Position numbers and translations under genes: made by a program. 36,403 nucleotides of DNA, taken from JBBQKG01 sp038326655. GTDB lineage: Bacteria > Actinomycetota > Thermoleophilia > Solirubrobacterales > JBBDJG01. The notes beneath the pieces are model-generated. The model was not told the origin of the DNA and did no database searches. It worked only from the letters and a program-made list of their open reading frames with translations. Shown piece after piece: positions 20,921-30,610 of the stretch. How positions within the stretch are numbered: position 1 is the stretch's first letter; every line of letters begins with the position of its first letter. The stretch spans positions 1 to 36,403 of the forward strand of contig JBBQKG010000030.1 of NCBI GenBank assembly GCA_038326655.1. The letters are read 5' to 3'.

Positions 20921-22110
20921 CGGTCCTCCAGCGCTTCGATCCCGGGAAGGCTCTTTCCCTCGAGCAACCCGAGCGACGCGCCGCCGCCGGTGGACACGTG
21001 GGTGACCTCGTCGGCGAGACCGAACCGCGCGATCGCGGCCGCGGAGTCGCCGCCGCCGACGACCGTCGTCCCGCCACCGGAGGCGAGCGCCTCGGCCACC
21101 GCCCGGCTGCCCGCGGCGAAGGGCTCGAGCTCGAAGGCGCCCATCGGTCCGTTCCAGAAGGCCGTGCCGGCGGCCCGGATCTCACGCGTGTAGCGCTCCG
21201 CCGTGCGCGGGCCGATGTCAAGCCCCATCCGGCCCTCCGGCACGTCGACCCCGGTCAACACCTCGTGCGCCGCGCCCGCGTCGAAGCGATCGGCCACGAC
21301 CAGGTCCTCCGGCAGTTCGAGCCGGCAGCTCGAGCGCTCGGCCAGCTCGAGCACGCGCCGAGCGTGCTCGACGCCCTCCTCCTCGACGAGCGAGTCGCCG
21401 GTCGCGTGGCCGAGCGCGCGAAAGAAGCTGAAGCACATCGCGCCGCCGATCAGGATCGCGTCCGCGAGCTCGAGAAAGCGCTCGATCACGCTGATCTTGT
21501 CGGTCACCTTGGCGCCGCCGAGCACGACCACGAAGGGGCGCGCGGGGTCCGTCAGCAGCGATGTCAGCATCTCGACCTCGCGCTGGAGCAGAAGGCCGGC
21601 GGCAGCGGGCAGCAGGTGCGCGACGCCCTCCGTGGTGGCATGCGCGCGATGTGCCGCGCCGAAGGCGTCGTTGACGTAGATGTCGGCGAGCCGTGCGAGC
21701 GCGGCGGCGAGCACGGGGTCGTTCTTCGTCTCTCCCGGCTCGAAGCGGCTGTTCTCGAGCACCAGCACACCCGCGGGAGCAAGCTCGGCCTCGAGCTCCT
21801 CCACGTCCGGGCCCACGACCCCAGGCGCCTGCCGGACCTCCCATCCCGTCAGCTCGGCCAGGCGCGACGATACCGTCGTCATCGACCAGGCCGGGTCGGG
21901 CCCGTCGGGACGGTCGAGATGAGAGACCACCACCAGGCGGGCTTCGTGCTCACGCAGGTGCTCGAGCGTCGGTAGGGCAGCCAGGATCCTCGTGTCGTCG
22001 GAGACGTGGCGCTCACGCTCACCCTCGAGCGGGACGTTGAAGTCGACGCGCACGAGCACGCGCTTTCCGCCGACCTCGAGGTCGGCCACGGTCTTCTTTG
22101 TGAATGCCAC
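20917..22110 (-). CDS. pgk: Phosphoglycerate kinase
   Basis: 397 residues, a complete two-domain enzyme. It makes ATP and 3-phosphoglycerate from 1,3-bisphosphoglycerate. R-V-D-F-N-V-P-L is the N-terminal substrate motif and V-S-H-L-D-R-P-D the basic patch. V-V-L-G-G-A-K-V-T-D-K marks the hinge and nucleotide region, and G-G-G-D-S-A-A-A the C-terminal glycine-rich helix. The start is GTG, 10 nt after the gap stop, without a strong ribosome site, so coupling to gap is likely. Confidence 0.96.
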   Translation of the reverse strand: MAFTKKTVADLEVGGKRVLVRVDFNVPLEGERERHVSDDTRILAALPTLEHLREHEARLVVVSHLDRPDGPDPAWSMTTVSSRLAELTGWEVRQAPGVVGPDVEELEAELAPAGVLVLENSRFEPGETKNDPVLAAALARLADIYVNDAFGAAHRAHATTEGVAHLLPAAAGLLLQREVEMLTSLLTDPARPFVVVLGGAKVTDKISVIERFLELADAILIGGAMCFSFFRALGHATGDSLVEEEGVEHARRVLELAERSSCRLELPEDLVVADRFDAGAAHEVLTGVDVPEGRMGLDIGPRTAERYTREIRAAGTAFWNGPMGAFELEPFAAGSRAVAEALASGGGTTVVGGGDSAAAIARFGLADEVTHVSTGGGASLGLLEGKSLPGIEALEDR

Positions 22111-22120
22111 GAATCGGTTG

Positions 22121-23149
22121 CTACCGCGCGATCGCGGGCTGCGCCACGGAGACCTTCTCCACCAGCTCAGCGAGACGGCACGAGTAGCCCCACTCGTTGT
22201 CGTACCAGGCGACGACCTTCACGAGGGTCCCGTCGGTGACCATCGTCAACAGCGAGTCGAACACGGACGAGTACGGGGACTTGTTGACGTCGGTCGAGAC
22301 GATCGGATCATCGGTGTACTTGATGATGCCCTCGTAGCGGCCGCTGTCGCACTCACGCTCGAACAGGCCGTTGATCTCCTCGACGCTCGTCTCACGAGAC
22401 ACCTCACAGACGAGGTCCACGACCGAGCCCGTCGCGATCGGGGCCCGCACCGCGATGCCGTTCAGCTTGCCGGCGAGATCGGGAACCACGACGCCGATCG
22501 CCTTCGCGGCGCCGGTCGAGGTCGGGATCAGGTTGATCGCAGCCGCCCGGGCGCGAAGGAGGTCCGAGTGCGGCATGTCCTGCAGGCGCTGGTCGGCCGT
22601 GTAGGCGTGGATCGTCGTCATCAGCCCGTGCGTGATGCCGATCTCGTCGTTGAGGATCCTCGCCACGGGCGCCAGGCAGTTCGTCGTGCAGGAGGCGTTC
22701 GAGATGATCCGGTGCGCGCCGGGGTCGTAGGTCTCGTCGAAGTTCACGCCGAGCACCACGGTCGCGTCCGGCTCCTTCGCGGGCGCCGAGATCAGAACCC
22801 GCTCGGCGCCGGCGGACAGGTGCTTCGAGGCGCCTTCGCGGTCGGTGAAGAGGCCCGTCGACTCGACCACCACGCTCACGCCCAGATCGCTCCACGGAAG
22901 CTTTGCGGGGTCTCGCTCCGCCAGCACCCTGATCTGCTTCCCGTCCACGGAGATGAAGTCGTCGCCTGCCTCGATCGTGGCCGGGAACGGCCCGAGCGTC
23001 GAGTCGTACTTGAGCAGGTGGGCGAGCGTCTGCGCGTCGGTGATGTCGTTCACCGCCACGAAGTCGAGGTCGATCTTGCGCTCGAAGGCCGCCCGGAACA
23101 GGTTTCTGCCGATGCGGCCAAAGCCGTTTATGCCGACCTTGATAGCCAT
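22121..23149 (-). CDS. gap: Glyceraldehyde-3-phosphate dehydrogenase, NAD type
   Basis: 342 residues, class I GAPDH. The NAD-binding start is V-G-I-N-G-F-G-R-I-G-R. Active-site Cys is in S-N-A-S-C-T-T-N-C, and W-Y-D-N-E-W-G-Y-S lies near the C-terminus. It oxidises glyceraldehyde-3-phosphate to 1,3-bisphosphoglycerate. ATG 23149 has GGAGG 9 nt upstream. As the first gene of gap-pgk-tpiA-gpmI it carries the operon promoter region. Confidence 0.97.
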   Translation of the reverse strand: MAIKVGINGFGRIGRNLFRAAFERKIDLDFVAVNDITDAQTLAHLLKYDSTLGPFPATIEAGDDFISVDGKQIRVLAERDPAKLPWSDLGVSVVVESTGLFTDREGASKHLSAGAERVLISAPAKEPDATVVLGVNFDETYDPGAHRIISNASCTTNCLAPVARILNDEIGITHGLMTTIHAYTADQRLQDMPHSDLLRARAAAINLIPTSTGAAKAIGVVVPDLAGKLNGIAVRAPIATGSVVDLVCEVSRETSVEEINGLFERECDSGRYEGIIKYTDDPIVSTDVNKSPYSSVFDSLLTMVTDGTLVKVVAWYDNEWGYSCRLAELVEKVSVAQPAIAR

Positions 23150-23222
23150 TGGTGATGTCCTCCGTATCTGTTTTTCCGGGTTCGCCAGGCTGCAGGTAAG
23201 GGTGACCCGAATCTATCAATCG
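23150..23222 (-). promoter_or_regulatory. Leader and probable promoter of the glycolytic operon
   Basis: TAGATT (23215-23210, minus strand) fits a -10 box. It would give a leader of about 55 nt ending in GGAGG (23163-23159) before ATG 23149. The leader has weak CGGGT/ACCCG arms. No clear -35 is visible. Confidence 0.4.
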
Positions 23223-23241
23223 CCCCGCCGCAAGGCCGGGG
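23223..23241 (-). terminator. Hairpin at the end of the mce genes
   Basis: Minus-strand CCCCGGCCTTGCGGCGGGG folds into a G/C stem with a four-base loop and one bulge. It lies about 30 nt after the last mce stop and just before the gap promoter. It lacks a T-tract, so it is only a possible terminator. Confidence 0.35.
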
Positions 23242-23270
23242 ATCTCCACTGAAAGCCCGGTCCGCAGCCT

Positions 23271-24776
23271 CTACGGGGTCAGGAAGTCGAACGGGTTCGG
23301 CTTGGGATTCGCCCTTACGTGCGGGTACTGCGTGGTCTCTCCCCCGAACGTGACGGGCGCCTGCTGGTGGCACGGCGGCGCCGTCGTGACGCCGTTGTTG
23401 AGGAAGTACGCCAGCACGCGGTTGCGAAGGTCCTCGGAGAGGTTCGGGCCGGCCGGGCCGACCGTCGGGAACCCGCCCTGTCCGCAGAGATTGGAGTTGA
23501 ACACGTCCAGGCCACCCTTGTTGAGCTTGTCGTAGTAGCCGGACGCCGGATAGGCATTGCTCCGGCTCGAGCCCAGCCGCTGCGGGTATACGGCGAGCGA
23601 CTCGGGGTTCACGGGGCTCGTCAGGCGCAGGTAGTGGACGCGGTTGTCGCCGATCTGGTCGGTCGCCTGGAGCGTCGCGGTGTCGTTTGCGAACAGCGCC
23701 GCGAGCTCGCGCTTGTACAGGCCGATGTACTGGAAGAACGGGTTGATGCTGCGCAGGAACGGGTCGAGTTGGGCGAGCAGGTTTCGGGTGTCGTCGAGGA
23801 AGCGCGACGATGCCGGCAGGCCGCGTACGGCGGCCCTCTGGACCTGGCCCTGGCCGACGAAGAACTGGTCGAAGTTGGTCGACAGGCCCTTCGCGTTGAC
23901 CAGGAAGCGGCTGAGCTGGGTCGCGACGGGCTGCAGCTGCTCCATCAGCGGCGTGGAGTTGACGGAGTAGGCCTCGAGCGCGCGCAGCGCCAAGGACGAG
24001 TTGTCGATGAACGACGGGAAAGCCCGGAAGAGGGCGCTGATCTCGCGGTCGCGCTTCGCGGTGGTCGAGAGCAGCTGGTTCGAGTTCGTGATCCAGTCGG
24101 CGAGCTGGCCGTCGCGCTCGGTGAGCGCGTCGAAGACCACGCCGGTGTTCTTGATCCCTTCCTGGACGGCGCGTTGCTGCGAAGCAAGGATCCGCAGCAC
24201 GTTGGTCGTGTTCTCGGCGAATGGGGTGAGGCTCCCGAGCGCGTCCGAGAAGTCCTGCCCGTGTCCCTCGATGCCGGCGCCGAGGTCCTGCTGCCATACC
24301 TGGAAGCTCTCGCGTGTTTTCTTGTCGAACGAGCGGAAGATCTCGTCGAGCTCGACCGTGGGCGAGACGCGCGTGTTCGCGAGCGTGCCGTTCTCCGGGA
24401 TCTTGGCAGAGCCCCGGGTGCCGGGCGTGAGCTCGACATAGGTCTCGCCGAGCAGGGTCTTCTGACGGAGGATCGCGCGCGTGTCCTCGGGGATCGGCGC
24501 GTACCTGTCGCCAAGCTCGAGCGTCGCGTCGGTGCGACCGTCCTTGGCCAGCTCGATCTTCTTGACCTTGCCCACGTTCACGCCCGAGATCCGCACGTCG
24601 GCCTCCTGCGCGAGCTGGGTCGCCTCCGCGAATTGGGCGTGGAACCGGTAGCCGTGCGGCTTCAGCGGGACCGGGCCCCCGAATGCGGACCACAGGTAGA
24701 GCAGCAGGCCGAAGCACGACAGCGTGAACACGGTCATAACCAGCATCCGGCCGAGTGTCGGGACCTGCTTCTGCAC
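23271..24776 (-). CDS. MlaD/Mce-family protein, sixth of six
   Basis: 501 residues. One N-terminal TM anchor (about 11-33) precedes the MlaD domain (about 42-120) with V-R-I-S-G-V-N-V-G-K-V and L-L-G-E-T-Y-V-E-L-T-P-G. A long helical region of about 230 residues follows, in which Mce rings form a tunnel in known structures, then a loop-rich C-terminal part with P-N-P-F-D-F-L-T-P at the end. Two Cys (L-C-G-Q-G, P-P-C-H-Q) may form a disulfide. Mce proteins shuttle lipids or sterols across the envelope. It is separated from the fifth gene by 20 nt, the only non-overlapping join in the run. Confidence 0.9.
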   Translation of the reverse strand: MQKQVPTLGRMLVMTVFTLSCFGLLLYLWSAFGGPVPLKPHGYRFHAQFAEATQLAQEADVRISGVNVGKVKKIELAKDGRTDATLELGDRYAPIPEDTRAILRQKTLLGETYVELTPGTRGSAKIPENGTLANTRVSPTVELDEIFRSFDKKTRESFQVWQQDLGAGIEGHGQDFSDALGSLTPFAENTTNVLRILASQQRAVQEGIKNTGVVFDALTERDGQLADWITNSNQLLSTTAKRDREISALFRAFPSFIDNSSLALRALEAYSVNSTPLMEQLQPVATQLSRFLVNAKGLSTNFDQFFVGQGQVQRAAVRGLPASSRFLDDTRNLLAQLDPFLRSINPFFQYIGLYKRELAALFANDTATLQATDQIGDNRVHYLRLTSPVNPESLAVYPQRLGSSRSNAYPASGYYDKLNKGGLDVFNSNLCGQGGFPTVGPAGPNLSEDLRNRVLAYFLNNGVTTAPPCHQQAPVTFGGETTQYPHVRANPKPNPFDFLTP

Positions 24777-24796
24777 GGTTTAGCCAGTCACCCCCA

Positions 24797-26113
24797 TCAC
24801 TTGTTGCAGATCTGCGCCGAGCTCGGGAAGTTCGTGAGCGCGATCAGGGTTCCCAGCAGCGCGTCGATCTTGGCGACGTTCTCGAGCGCGCCCGCGGCGA
24901 TGCAGTCGGTCAGGATCACGCCTCGCCGGATCGGCCCGTTGGCGTCCTGCGTCGAGTAGACGGACGCGCCGATGTGGTTCAGCCACAGCGCGTAGAACAG
25001 GTAGCCCTCGCTCGCGCCCGGCGGGTTGTAGGCAAGCGCGTTGAAGAACTTGTTCAGGACCGTGAAGCTCGAGGCCAGGTCAGGCGTGATCTTCGCGAGG
25101 TTCGCGACCGCGGGGCGCAGCTGGTCGACGGTCGGCTTTGCCTGCTTCGTGAACGGCCGCAGCTGGTCGCGGATCACCGGCGTGGTCGCCTTCGCAAACG
25201 CCTGCGTGGCGACCTGACTCGGGCCGAGCGCGCGCGCACCGGGCCGCAGGTCGCGCAGGGTCGGGCCGAGCTTTTGCGAGAGCAGGTCCGACTTCTGGAG
25301 CGCCTTGTCGGTCGTCTTGAGCGTGCCCGGAAGCTCCTGGAGCGCCTTCCGGAGGTTGGTGTCCTGGTTGGCGAATGCCTGGAAGACCGCGTTCTGGGAG
25401 ACCACCAGCTCCGCTAGCTGCTTGTCCTTTGTGCCGACCTCGCTGACGAGCAGTTGCAGATTGTGGATCAGGTGCGCCAGGTTCCCGCGGCGCTTCGCGA
25501 GCTGGTTCGTGAGCGTGCCGATGTCGCGGTTGAGCGGCGCAAAGCGCTTCAACGTCGCAGCCGTGTTGGCGCCGTTGTTCTTGAGTGCCTCGCCCCCGCC
25601 CGCGACCAGCAGCCGCAGGTAGTCGCGGGTGTCGCGGTCAAGGCTCGAGAGGATCTCGTCGAGGTTGACGTCGGGTCGGGTGTTCGAGACCGGGACCGTG
25701 AAGCCGTCGGACACGCTCTTGGTGCCGGGCGTGCCGGGATCGAGCTCGACGATCATGTCCTTCAAACCCGTCTTCGGCCGGAGCAACATGGTCGCGTCGC
25801 TCTTGATCAAGTGGGCGTACTTCTGCTTGATCTCCATCGTCACGAGCGCCCGGCCCTGGTCCAGGTTGACGCGCTTGATCTCACCGACGGGCACGCCCGC
25901 GATGTCGACTGTCTGGCCCTGGCCGGGGGTGACCGACTGCGCCGTGCTGAACTCGCCCTTGAGCTCGAAGAAGTCCGTACCGATCACCGGAACCCACTTC
26001 GGCAGGTAGAACCGCTGGTGGGCGAGGATGAAGCCCGTCACGCCCACCGCGAAGATCATCAGAAAGATGATCGCGATGAAGTCGCGCATGTGCTTCTGGA
26101 TCGCCAGCCTCAC
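24797..26113 (-). CDS. MlaD/Mce-family protein, fifth of six
   Basis: 438 residues, the shortest of the set. The TM anchor (F-I-A-I-I-F-L-M-I-F-A-V-G-V-T-G) is at about 11-28. The MlaD domain has V-D-I-A-G-V-P-V-G-E-I and M-I-V-E-L-D-P-G-T-P-G. The helical part includes N-L-A-H-L-I-H-N-L-Q. It ends in S-A-Q-I-C-N-K. Its ATG overlaps the stop of the fourth gene (ATGA), so translation is coupled. By family it would be one wall segment of a hexameric lipid tunnel; the cargo is unknown. Confidence 0.9.
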   Translation of the reverse strand: MRLAIQKHMRDFIAIIFLMIFAVGVTGFILAHQRFYLPKWVPVIGTDFFELKGEFSTAQSVTPGQGQTVDIAGVPVGEIKRVNLDQGRALVTMEIKQKYAHLIKSDATMLLRPKTGLKDMIVELDPGTPGTKSVSDGFTVPVSNTRPDVNLDEILSSLDRDTRDYLRLLVAGGGEALKNNGANTAATLKRFAPLNRDIGTLTNQLAKRRGNLAHLIHNLQLLVSEVGTKDKQLAELVVSQNAVFQAFANQDTNLRKALQELPGTLKTTDKALQKSDLLSQKLGPTLRDLRPGARALGPSQVATQAFAKATTPVIRDQLRPFTKQAKPTVDQLRPAVANLAKITPDLASSFTVLNKFFNALAYNPPGASEGYLFYALWLNHIGASVYSTQDANGPIRRGVILTDCIAAGALENVAKIDALLGTLIALTNFPSSAQICNK

Positions 26114-27630
26114 GGCTTGCCTCCTCCGCGCGGAACCACGGTGTCAGGCGGTCCCGCGTTCGCGGCCGGGCCGTTGAGGTTCGGCTTCTGGCTCTTGTAG
26201 CAGGCGACGTCGGGCCGGAACGGCGGCCGCTTCGACGGCCGCTTCGGCCGCGTGCCCAGTGGCGGCACGATCGCGTTTCCGTAGAGCACGTCGCGGCCCT
26301 TGGGGCGGTTGGACAGCTTGCCGGTCTTGATCAGCTGGTCGCCACCGCCGGTCGCGGTGCGGGTGTAGGCGCCGTTGCCCTCGAAGTCCTGCGACTCGCC
26401 GGCCAGTCCGACGACCGTGTACCAGAACTCCTTGTAGTTGGCGATGCCGCTCGAGGCGGTGCCGTCGTTCAGCGCGACGTCGCCCGAGGGCAGGATCACC
26501 TCGTTGAAGCAGCGGCTCGTGAGGTTCGTCTGCCTGAGCAGGCCGAAGGAAGCGTCGGTGGCGGCCGCGAAGCTGGCGATCGCCGGCCGCAGCGAGTTCG
26601 CGAGGCCGCCGAGCTCGGACCGCGAGAACAGCAGCTGCGCCTGGGTGATCCAGGGCGTCACGGCCTTGATCGTGGCAGGCGTCTCCTGCACCCCCGGCAC
26701 GATGTCGCGCGCGAAGCCCGCCAGCTGCGGCAGCGCCGCGTTCAGGTTCTCGAGTGACGAGCGTGCGTGCTCGATCGTCGGCCCGAGCACCCGGATCGAC
26801 TCGCTCAGGTTGGTCTCCTCGGAGGCGAAAATCGCGAAAAAGCGGTTGAAGTTCGTGATCAGGTCCTTGAGCTGCTCCTCGTTGGTCGACAACGCGGTCG
26901 TGACCTTCGCGAGCCCCTGGATCAGCTTCGAGAGGTCGTGCGGCTGGGTGCCGAGCAGCGCCTCGCTGACGGCGGCGCCGTTCTTCAGAGCATCGGGAGC
27001 GTAGGTGAGGCTGCTGTTCAGCGCCTGGGCCGCGCTCTTGCCGCGCACGAGCTGGTCCTGGCCCGCATTGTCCGCCGCGCTCGGGCGCCGGGTGAGGCTG
27101 TCGCCGAGGCCCTTCAGCAGGTCCTGGAGGTAGGTGCGGTCGTTGGTCTGGAGCGCCGTCAGCAGCTGGTCGAGCTGGACCGGCGTCGCGGTCTGGCCGA
27201 CGGTCAGGGTATCGCCGTCGTGGACGTTCGGCGCGCCGGGCGTGCCCGGCCGCAGGTCGACGAAGAAGTTGCCCTCGAGGAAGATCCGCGAGCGGATCAT
27301 GAGGGTCGCGTCCTTGTGGATCGGCTGGCCCTGCTTGTCGAGGCTCATCGTGACCTTCACGAGATCGGAGTCCTTGGCGCGCTCGATGCTCGTCACCTTG
27401 CCGACGTTGACACCGGCGATCCGGACCGGCGAGTCCAGCCGCAGGTTGTTGCCGGTCTGGAACACGGCGCTGAACTCGAACGGCTGCTGCCACGGCAGCG
27501 TCTTCGTGAAGGCGAGATAGACCGCCACGATGATCACCAGGACGGTGAGCGTGCCGGCCCGAACCGTGCTGACCCGCCCCCGGAAGCGACGCGGGATGAT
27601 CACCTTGCGGCCTGTGCCCGAGGCTTCCAT
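26110..27630 (-). CDS. MlaD/Mce-family protein, fourth of six
   Basis: 506 residues from ATG 27630, which shares one base with the stop of the third gene (TGATG). A frame open further upstream to 27747 only overlaps that gene. After a basic N-terminus there is a TM anchor (about 24-42) and the MlaD domain with V-R-I-A-G-V-N-V-G-K-V and F-V-D-L-R-P-G-T-P-G. A long helical body follows. The C-terminal tail is Arg/Pro/Lys-rich (R-P-K-R-P-S-K-R-P-P), unlike the acidic or neutral tails of its partners. Confidence 0.9.
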   Translation of the reverse strand: MEASGTGRKVIIPRRFRGRVSTVRAGTLTVLVIIVAVYLAFTKTLPWQQPFEFSAVFQTGNNLRLDSPVRIAGVNVGKVTSIERAKDSDLVKVTMSLDKQGQPIHKDATLMIRSRIFLEGNFFVDLRPGTPGAPNVHDGDTLTVGQTATPVQLDQLLTALQTNDRTYLQDLLKGLGDSLTRRPSAADNAGQDQLVRGKSAAQALNSSLTYAPDALKNGAAVSEALLGTQPHDLSKLIQGLAKVTTALSTNEEQLKDLITNFNRFFAIFASEETNLSESIRVLGPTIEHARSSLENLNAALPQLAGFARDIVPGVQETPATIKAVTPWITQAQLLFSRSELGGLANSLRPAIASFAAATDASFGLLRQTNLTSRCFNEVILPSGDVALNDGTASSGIANYKEFWYTVVGLAGESQDFEGNGAYTRTATGGGDQLIKTGKLSNRPKGRDVLYGNAIVPPLGTRPKRPSKRPPFRPDVACYKSQKPNLNGPAANAGPPDTVVPRGGGKP

Positions 27631-29096
27631 CACTTCGCCGTCTTCTTGGGCTGGTCCTCGGTCACGGTGCCCTGGCCGCCGGGAATGTTGCCGATCGACT
27701 GGCGGCCCTTCGCGTAGTTGTTCGCACCGTCGTTGCCCGCCTCGCACTCGCGCGTCTGGCCGGGCGCGGCGGTGTTGGGGTACGGATTGACGTGGAGGAA
27801 GTTCGGGTCGACCCCGTCGATCAGCCGGCCCCCGCCGTTCTGGGGCGCCGACGACGGGCCGCCCTCTCCGTTCGGCGCGGGGCCGCCGTTGGGCGCCACC
27901 GGTGTCGTGACCACCATGAACCTCAGCCAGGTGCCGTTCTGGTCACCGTCGCTGAGCAGGCTGGCGGCATTGCGGAAGAAGAGCGACACGTAGTTGCAGA
28001 CGGTCTGGGTCGGCGCCAGATACGAAAGCGTGGGGTCGAGCGCGTCGACGGTGTCCATCAGGTCACGGAGCCCGATCGGCACGATCGGGTCCTGCGCGAA
28101 GTCACGGAGGTCGTTCAGGAACGTCTCGAGGTGCCGGTTGAAGGCGGGCGAGGCACGCAGCACGTCGGTGCCGCCCTCGAAAGCATGAGCCAGGGTCGGC
28201 GCCGAGTCGTGAAGCGCGGCCGCGCCCGGCTGGAGGTTGGTGAAGAACTGCTGCGCCTCGCGGAAGAACGGGCGGATCTTCGGGAACGTCTCGATCGCGG
28301 TCTGCTGGCCGCCGGGGCCCTTCGAGATCGTCTCCTGCAGGAACGGGCGGGCGACGTTCGCAAACGCCGCGATCGTGAGGTCGAGGTTCGCCCACAGCTC
28401 GCCCTGGGCCACTGCGACGGGCGCCACGATCTGTGCCGCGCGCGCCTGGGAGGCGAAGAAGCGACGGAAGTTTGTCTGGGGCGAGGCGATGTTCGCGAGC
28501 ACCGGCGTGGCGACTCCCACGAGCGGCACGAACGCCTGCAGCGCGGAGTTGATGTCCACGCCCCGGCCCGCAAATGCGTCACCGAAGCCACGCAGGTTCT
28601 GCTGCTCCCCGCGCCGCGTGCGGGCGTCGAACATGTTGAAGAAGTCGTCGAACTCGACCGCCTTCGGCGTCGCCTGCGCGAGCGGGATCGTGGCGCCGTC
28701 CGAGAAGCCCTGGGACGACGTCCCCTTCGTGACCTCGATGTACTTGAGACCGAGGGCCGACCGAGGGCGGATGATGATCGTCGAGTCGACGGGCAGCTTG
28801 CGGATCCGCGTCTCCAGCTTCAGGTCGAGCTTCGCGTAGGTCGACCCGTCGGGCTTCTGGACCGGCTTGATCTTGTCCACCACGCCCACGCGAAACCCGC
28901 CGATCCGGACCTCGTTGCCCTTCACCAGGCTGGTCGCGACCGGCACCTCGGCGGAGAGGCGGTATGTCGGCACCCACGGCAGGCCGGCGTTCGCGTTGTA
29001 GGCGAGGAAGACCGCGACCACGATCACAAGCGTGGTCGCGACCCCGACCAGCACGGGGTTGGAGGCGATCGCGGTCGCGCCGCGGCGGCGGCTCAC
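27630..29096 (-). CDS. MlaD/Mce-family protein, third of six
   Basis: 488 residues. The TM anchor V-L-V-G-V-A-T-T-L-V-I-V-V-A-V-F-L-A is at about 14-32. The MlaD domain has V-R-I-G-G-F-R-V-G-V-V and L-G-L-K-Y-I-E-V-T-K-G. The helical body follows to about 340. The C-terminal region is Asn/Gly/Pro-rich (A-P-N-G-E-G-G-P-S-S-A-P-Q-N) with two Cys. ATG overlaps the stop of the second gene by 4 nt. Membership is clear from the MlaD core; the individual role is not. Confidence 0.9.
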   Translation of the reverse strand: MSRRRGATAIASNPVLVGVATTLVIVVAVFLAYNANAGLPWVPTYRLSAEVPVATSLVKGNEVRIGGFRVGVVDKIKPVQKPDGSTYAKLDLKLETRIRKLPVDSTIIIRPRSALGLKYIEVTKGTSSQGFSDGATIPLAQATPKAVEFDDFFNMFDARTRRGEQQNLRGFGDAFAGRGVDINSALQAFVPLVGVATPVLANIASPQTNFRRFFASQARAAQIVAPVAVAQGELWANLDLTIAAFANVARPFLQETISKGPGGQQTAIETFPKIRPFFREAQQFFTNLQPGAAALHDSAPTLAHAFEGGTDVLRASPAFNRHLETFLNDLRDFAQDPIVPIGLRDLMDTVDALDPTLSYLAPTQTVCNYVSLFFRNAASLLSDGDQNGTWLRFMVVTTPVAPNGGPAPNGEGGPSSAPQNGGGRLIDGVDPNFLHVNPYPNTAAPGQTRECEAGNDGANNYAKGRQSIGNIPGGQGTVTEDQPKKTAK

Positions 29097-30610
29097 TGGC
29101 TGCTCCCCAGCAGGTAGTCCAGCAGGCCGTCGTCACCCTTGCCGCCCGCGGAGGGCTTGCCGGCGGCCTTCTGCTTGGCAGGAGCGGAGGCGCTCGGCGC
29201 CGGCTGGGCCTGCGGCGTGTAGCCCGGCACCTTCGCCTCGGGGTGCCGGCGCAGGTAGTCGGCGATCACCTTCTTGGGGTCCTGGCCGGCGGAGAGCTTC
29301 TCGGCCGCCGTCAACGACCTGGCGCTCGAGGCGCTCGCGGCGCCCGCGCTGCTGCCGTTGATGAAGTTCGCGCTACAGGCCTGGTTCAGGATCGTCGCGA
29401 GCGAGTTGCAGCCTGCCAGCAGTGTCGTGCGCAGGTAGTGCCCGTAGTCGTCGAACCCGTTCACCGACATGCCCAGGTTAAGGATCAGGTTCGTCAGGTA
29501 GTTGAGGCCCTTGGTGTTGTCGACGCTCGTGAGCAGGGACGCGAGGTTGCGCGAGACCGTACGGGCATGCGCCGTGAAGCGCCCGAGGACCTCGACCGTC
29601 GGCTTCGCCGCCGCGAGCGCGGGCCCACCGGCCTCGGCCGCCTGGCCGAGCGTCTTCAAGGCCGGGATGCCGGCGCGCGAGAACGGCCCGAGCGCGACCA
29701 GGATGCGGCTCACGTCCGGCGCGACCTTCTGCAGGTTCCTGAAGACGGGCAGCATCTGCTCGGAGAGCGCTCCCAGGCGCGCCATCGTCGGGCGCAGCTC
29801 GGCGAAGAACTTCGGGAACAGCGCGAAGTTGCGCTCGAGGTCGGCGCGGCGTTCGGCGGTCGCCTGCGCGGCGATGTTCGCCTGCACGATGAAGTCGGCG
29901 ACCTGCTTGCGCCGCGCCGCCCATTCGGCGAGCACCTTGTCGCCGTTGCGCGCGCCCTCGGACAGCACCTTGTTCTGCTTCGAGAGGATCGCGATCACGC
30001 GGTCGAGCTCGCGCAGCGCGGGGTTGGCGCCCCGGATCACCTCGCGGAGGTCCTTGCCACGGCCGGCAAGCCCCGCACCGAACTCGTTCAGGAGGATCGA
30101 GAACCGCTGCCGGAAGGGCAGCCGCATCACGTCGCGGATCGCGTCCTCGGCAACCGGCGTGACCGTGTTCTGGACCGGCAGCAGGTACTGACCCGCGCCG
30201 GGCTGCCCCTTCGGGACCTTCTGCAGCGGCGGCGGCAGCGCCGTGCCCTCGGGGCGCGGCTGGGTCGGCCGGCAATCGACGAGCTTCTCGCCGATCACCG
30301 ACTGCAGGCGGATCTGGCACTCCGCGTCCTTGCGGAAGTCCTTGAAGGCGGGGTCGGTGATCTCGAGCACCGCCGCGGCGCGCAGGTCCGGCGTCACGTC
30401 GAGCGCGCTCACCTTGCCGACCTTTGCGCCGGCCACCTTCACGTCCTCGCCGGGGATCAGGAACGTCGCGTTGTTGAAGATCGCCCGGACCTTGTAGCTG
30501 CCGTTGTTCGAGTCGCCCGCGCCGACCGCCAGGACGGCGGTCACGAGCACGGCGACGACGAAGCCCGCGATCAGCAGCCGCTGGATCATTTGCTGCCTTG
30601 CGCCCCTCAT
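29093..30610 (-). CDS. MlaD/Mce-family protein, second of six
   Basis: 505 residues from ATG 30610, which overlaps the stop of the first gene (ATGA). The longer frame to 30886 is only overlap. The TM anchor (L-L-I-A-G-F-V-V-A-V-L-V-T-A-V-L) is at about 12-28. The MlaD domain has V-K-V-A-G-A-K-V-G-K-V and contains C-Q-I-R-L-Q-S-V-I-G-E-K-L-V-D-C. That replaces the usual L-G-x-x-Y-I-E-L with a two-Cys version. The C-terminal 80 residues are Ala/Ser/Lys/Pro-rich and end G-L-L-D-Y-L-L-G-S-S-Q. Confidence 0.9.
   Translation of the reverse strand: MRGARQQMIQRLLIAGFVVAVLVTAVLAVGAGDSNNGSYKVRAIFNNATFLIPGEDVKVAGAKVGKVSALDVTPDLRAAAVLEITDPAFKDFRKDAECQIRLQSVIGEKLVDCRPTQPRPEGTALPPPLQKVPKGQPGAGQYLLPVQNTVTPVAEDAIRDVMRLPFRQRFSILLNEFGAGLAGRGKDLREVIRGANPALRELDRVIAILSKQNKVLSEGARNGDKVLAEWAARRKQVADFIVQANIAAQATAERRADLERNFALFPKFFAELRPTMARLGALSEQMLPVFRNLQKVAPDVSRILVALGPFSRAGIPALKTLGQAAEAGGPALAAAKPTVEVLGRFTAHARTVSRNLASLLTSVDNTKGLNYLTNLILNLGMSVNGFDDYGHYLRTTLLAGCNSLATILNQACSANFINGSSAGAASASSARSLTAAEKLSAGQDPKKVIADYLRRHPEAKVPGYTPQAQPAPSASAPAKQKAAGKPSAGGKGDDGLLDYLLGSSQ

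Noticed and set aside
23319..24959. 546-residue plus-strand frame antisense to the sixth mce gene
   Set aside because: It is Glu/Arg/Leu-rich shadow sequence. The minus strand encodes a clear MlaD protein with operon overlaps.
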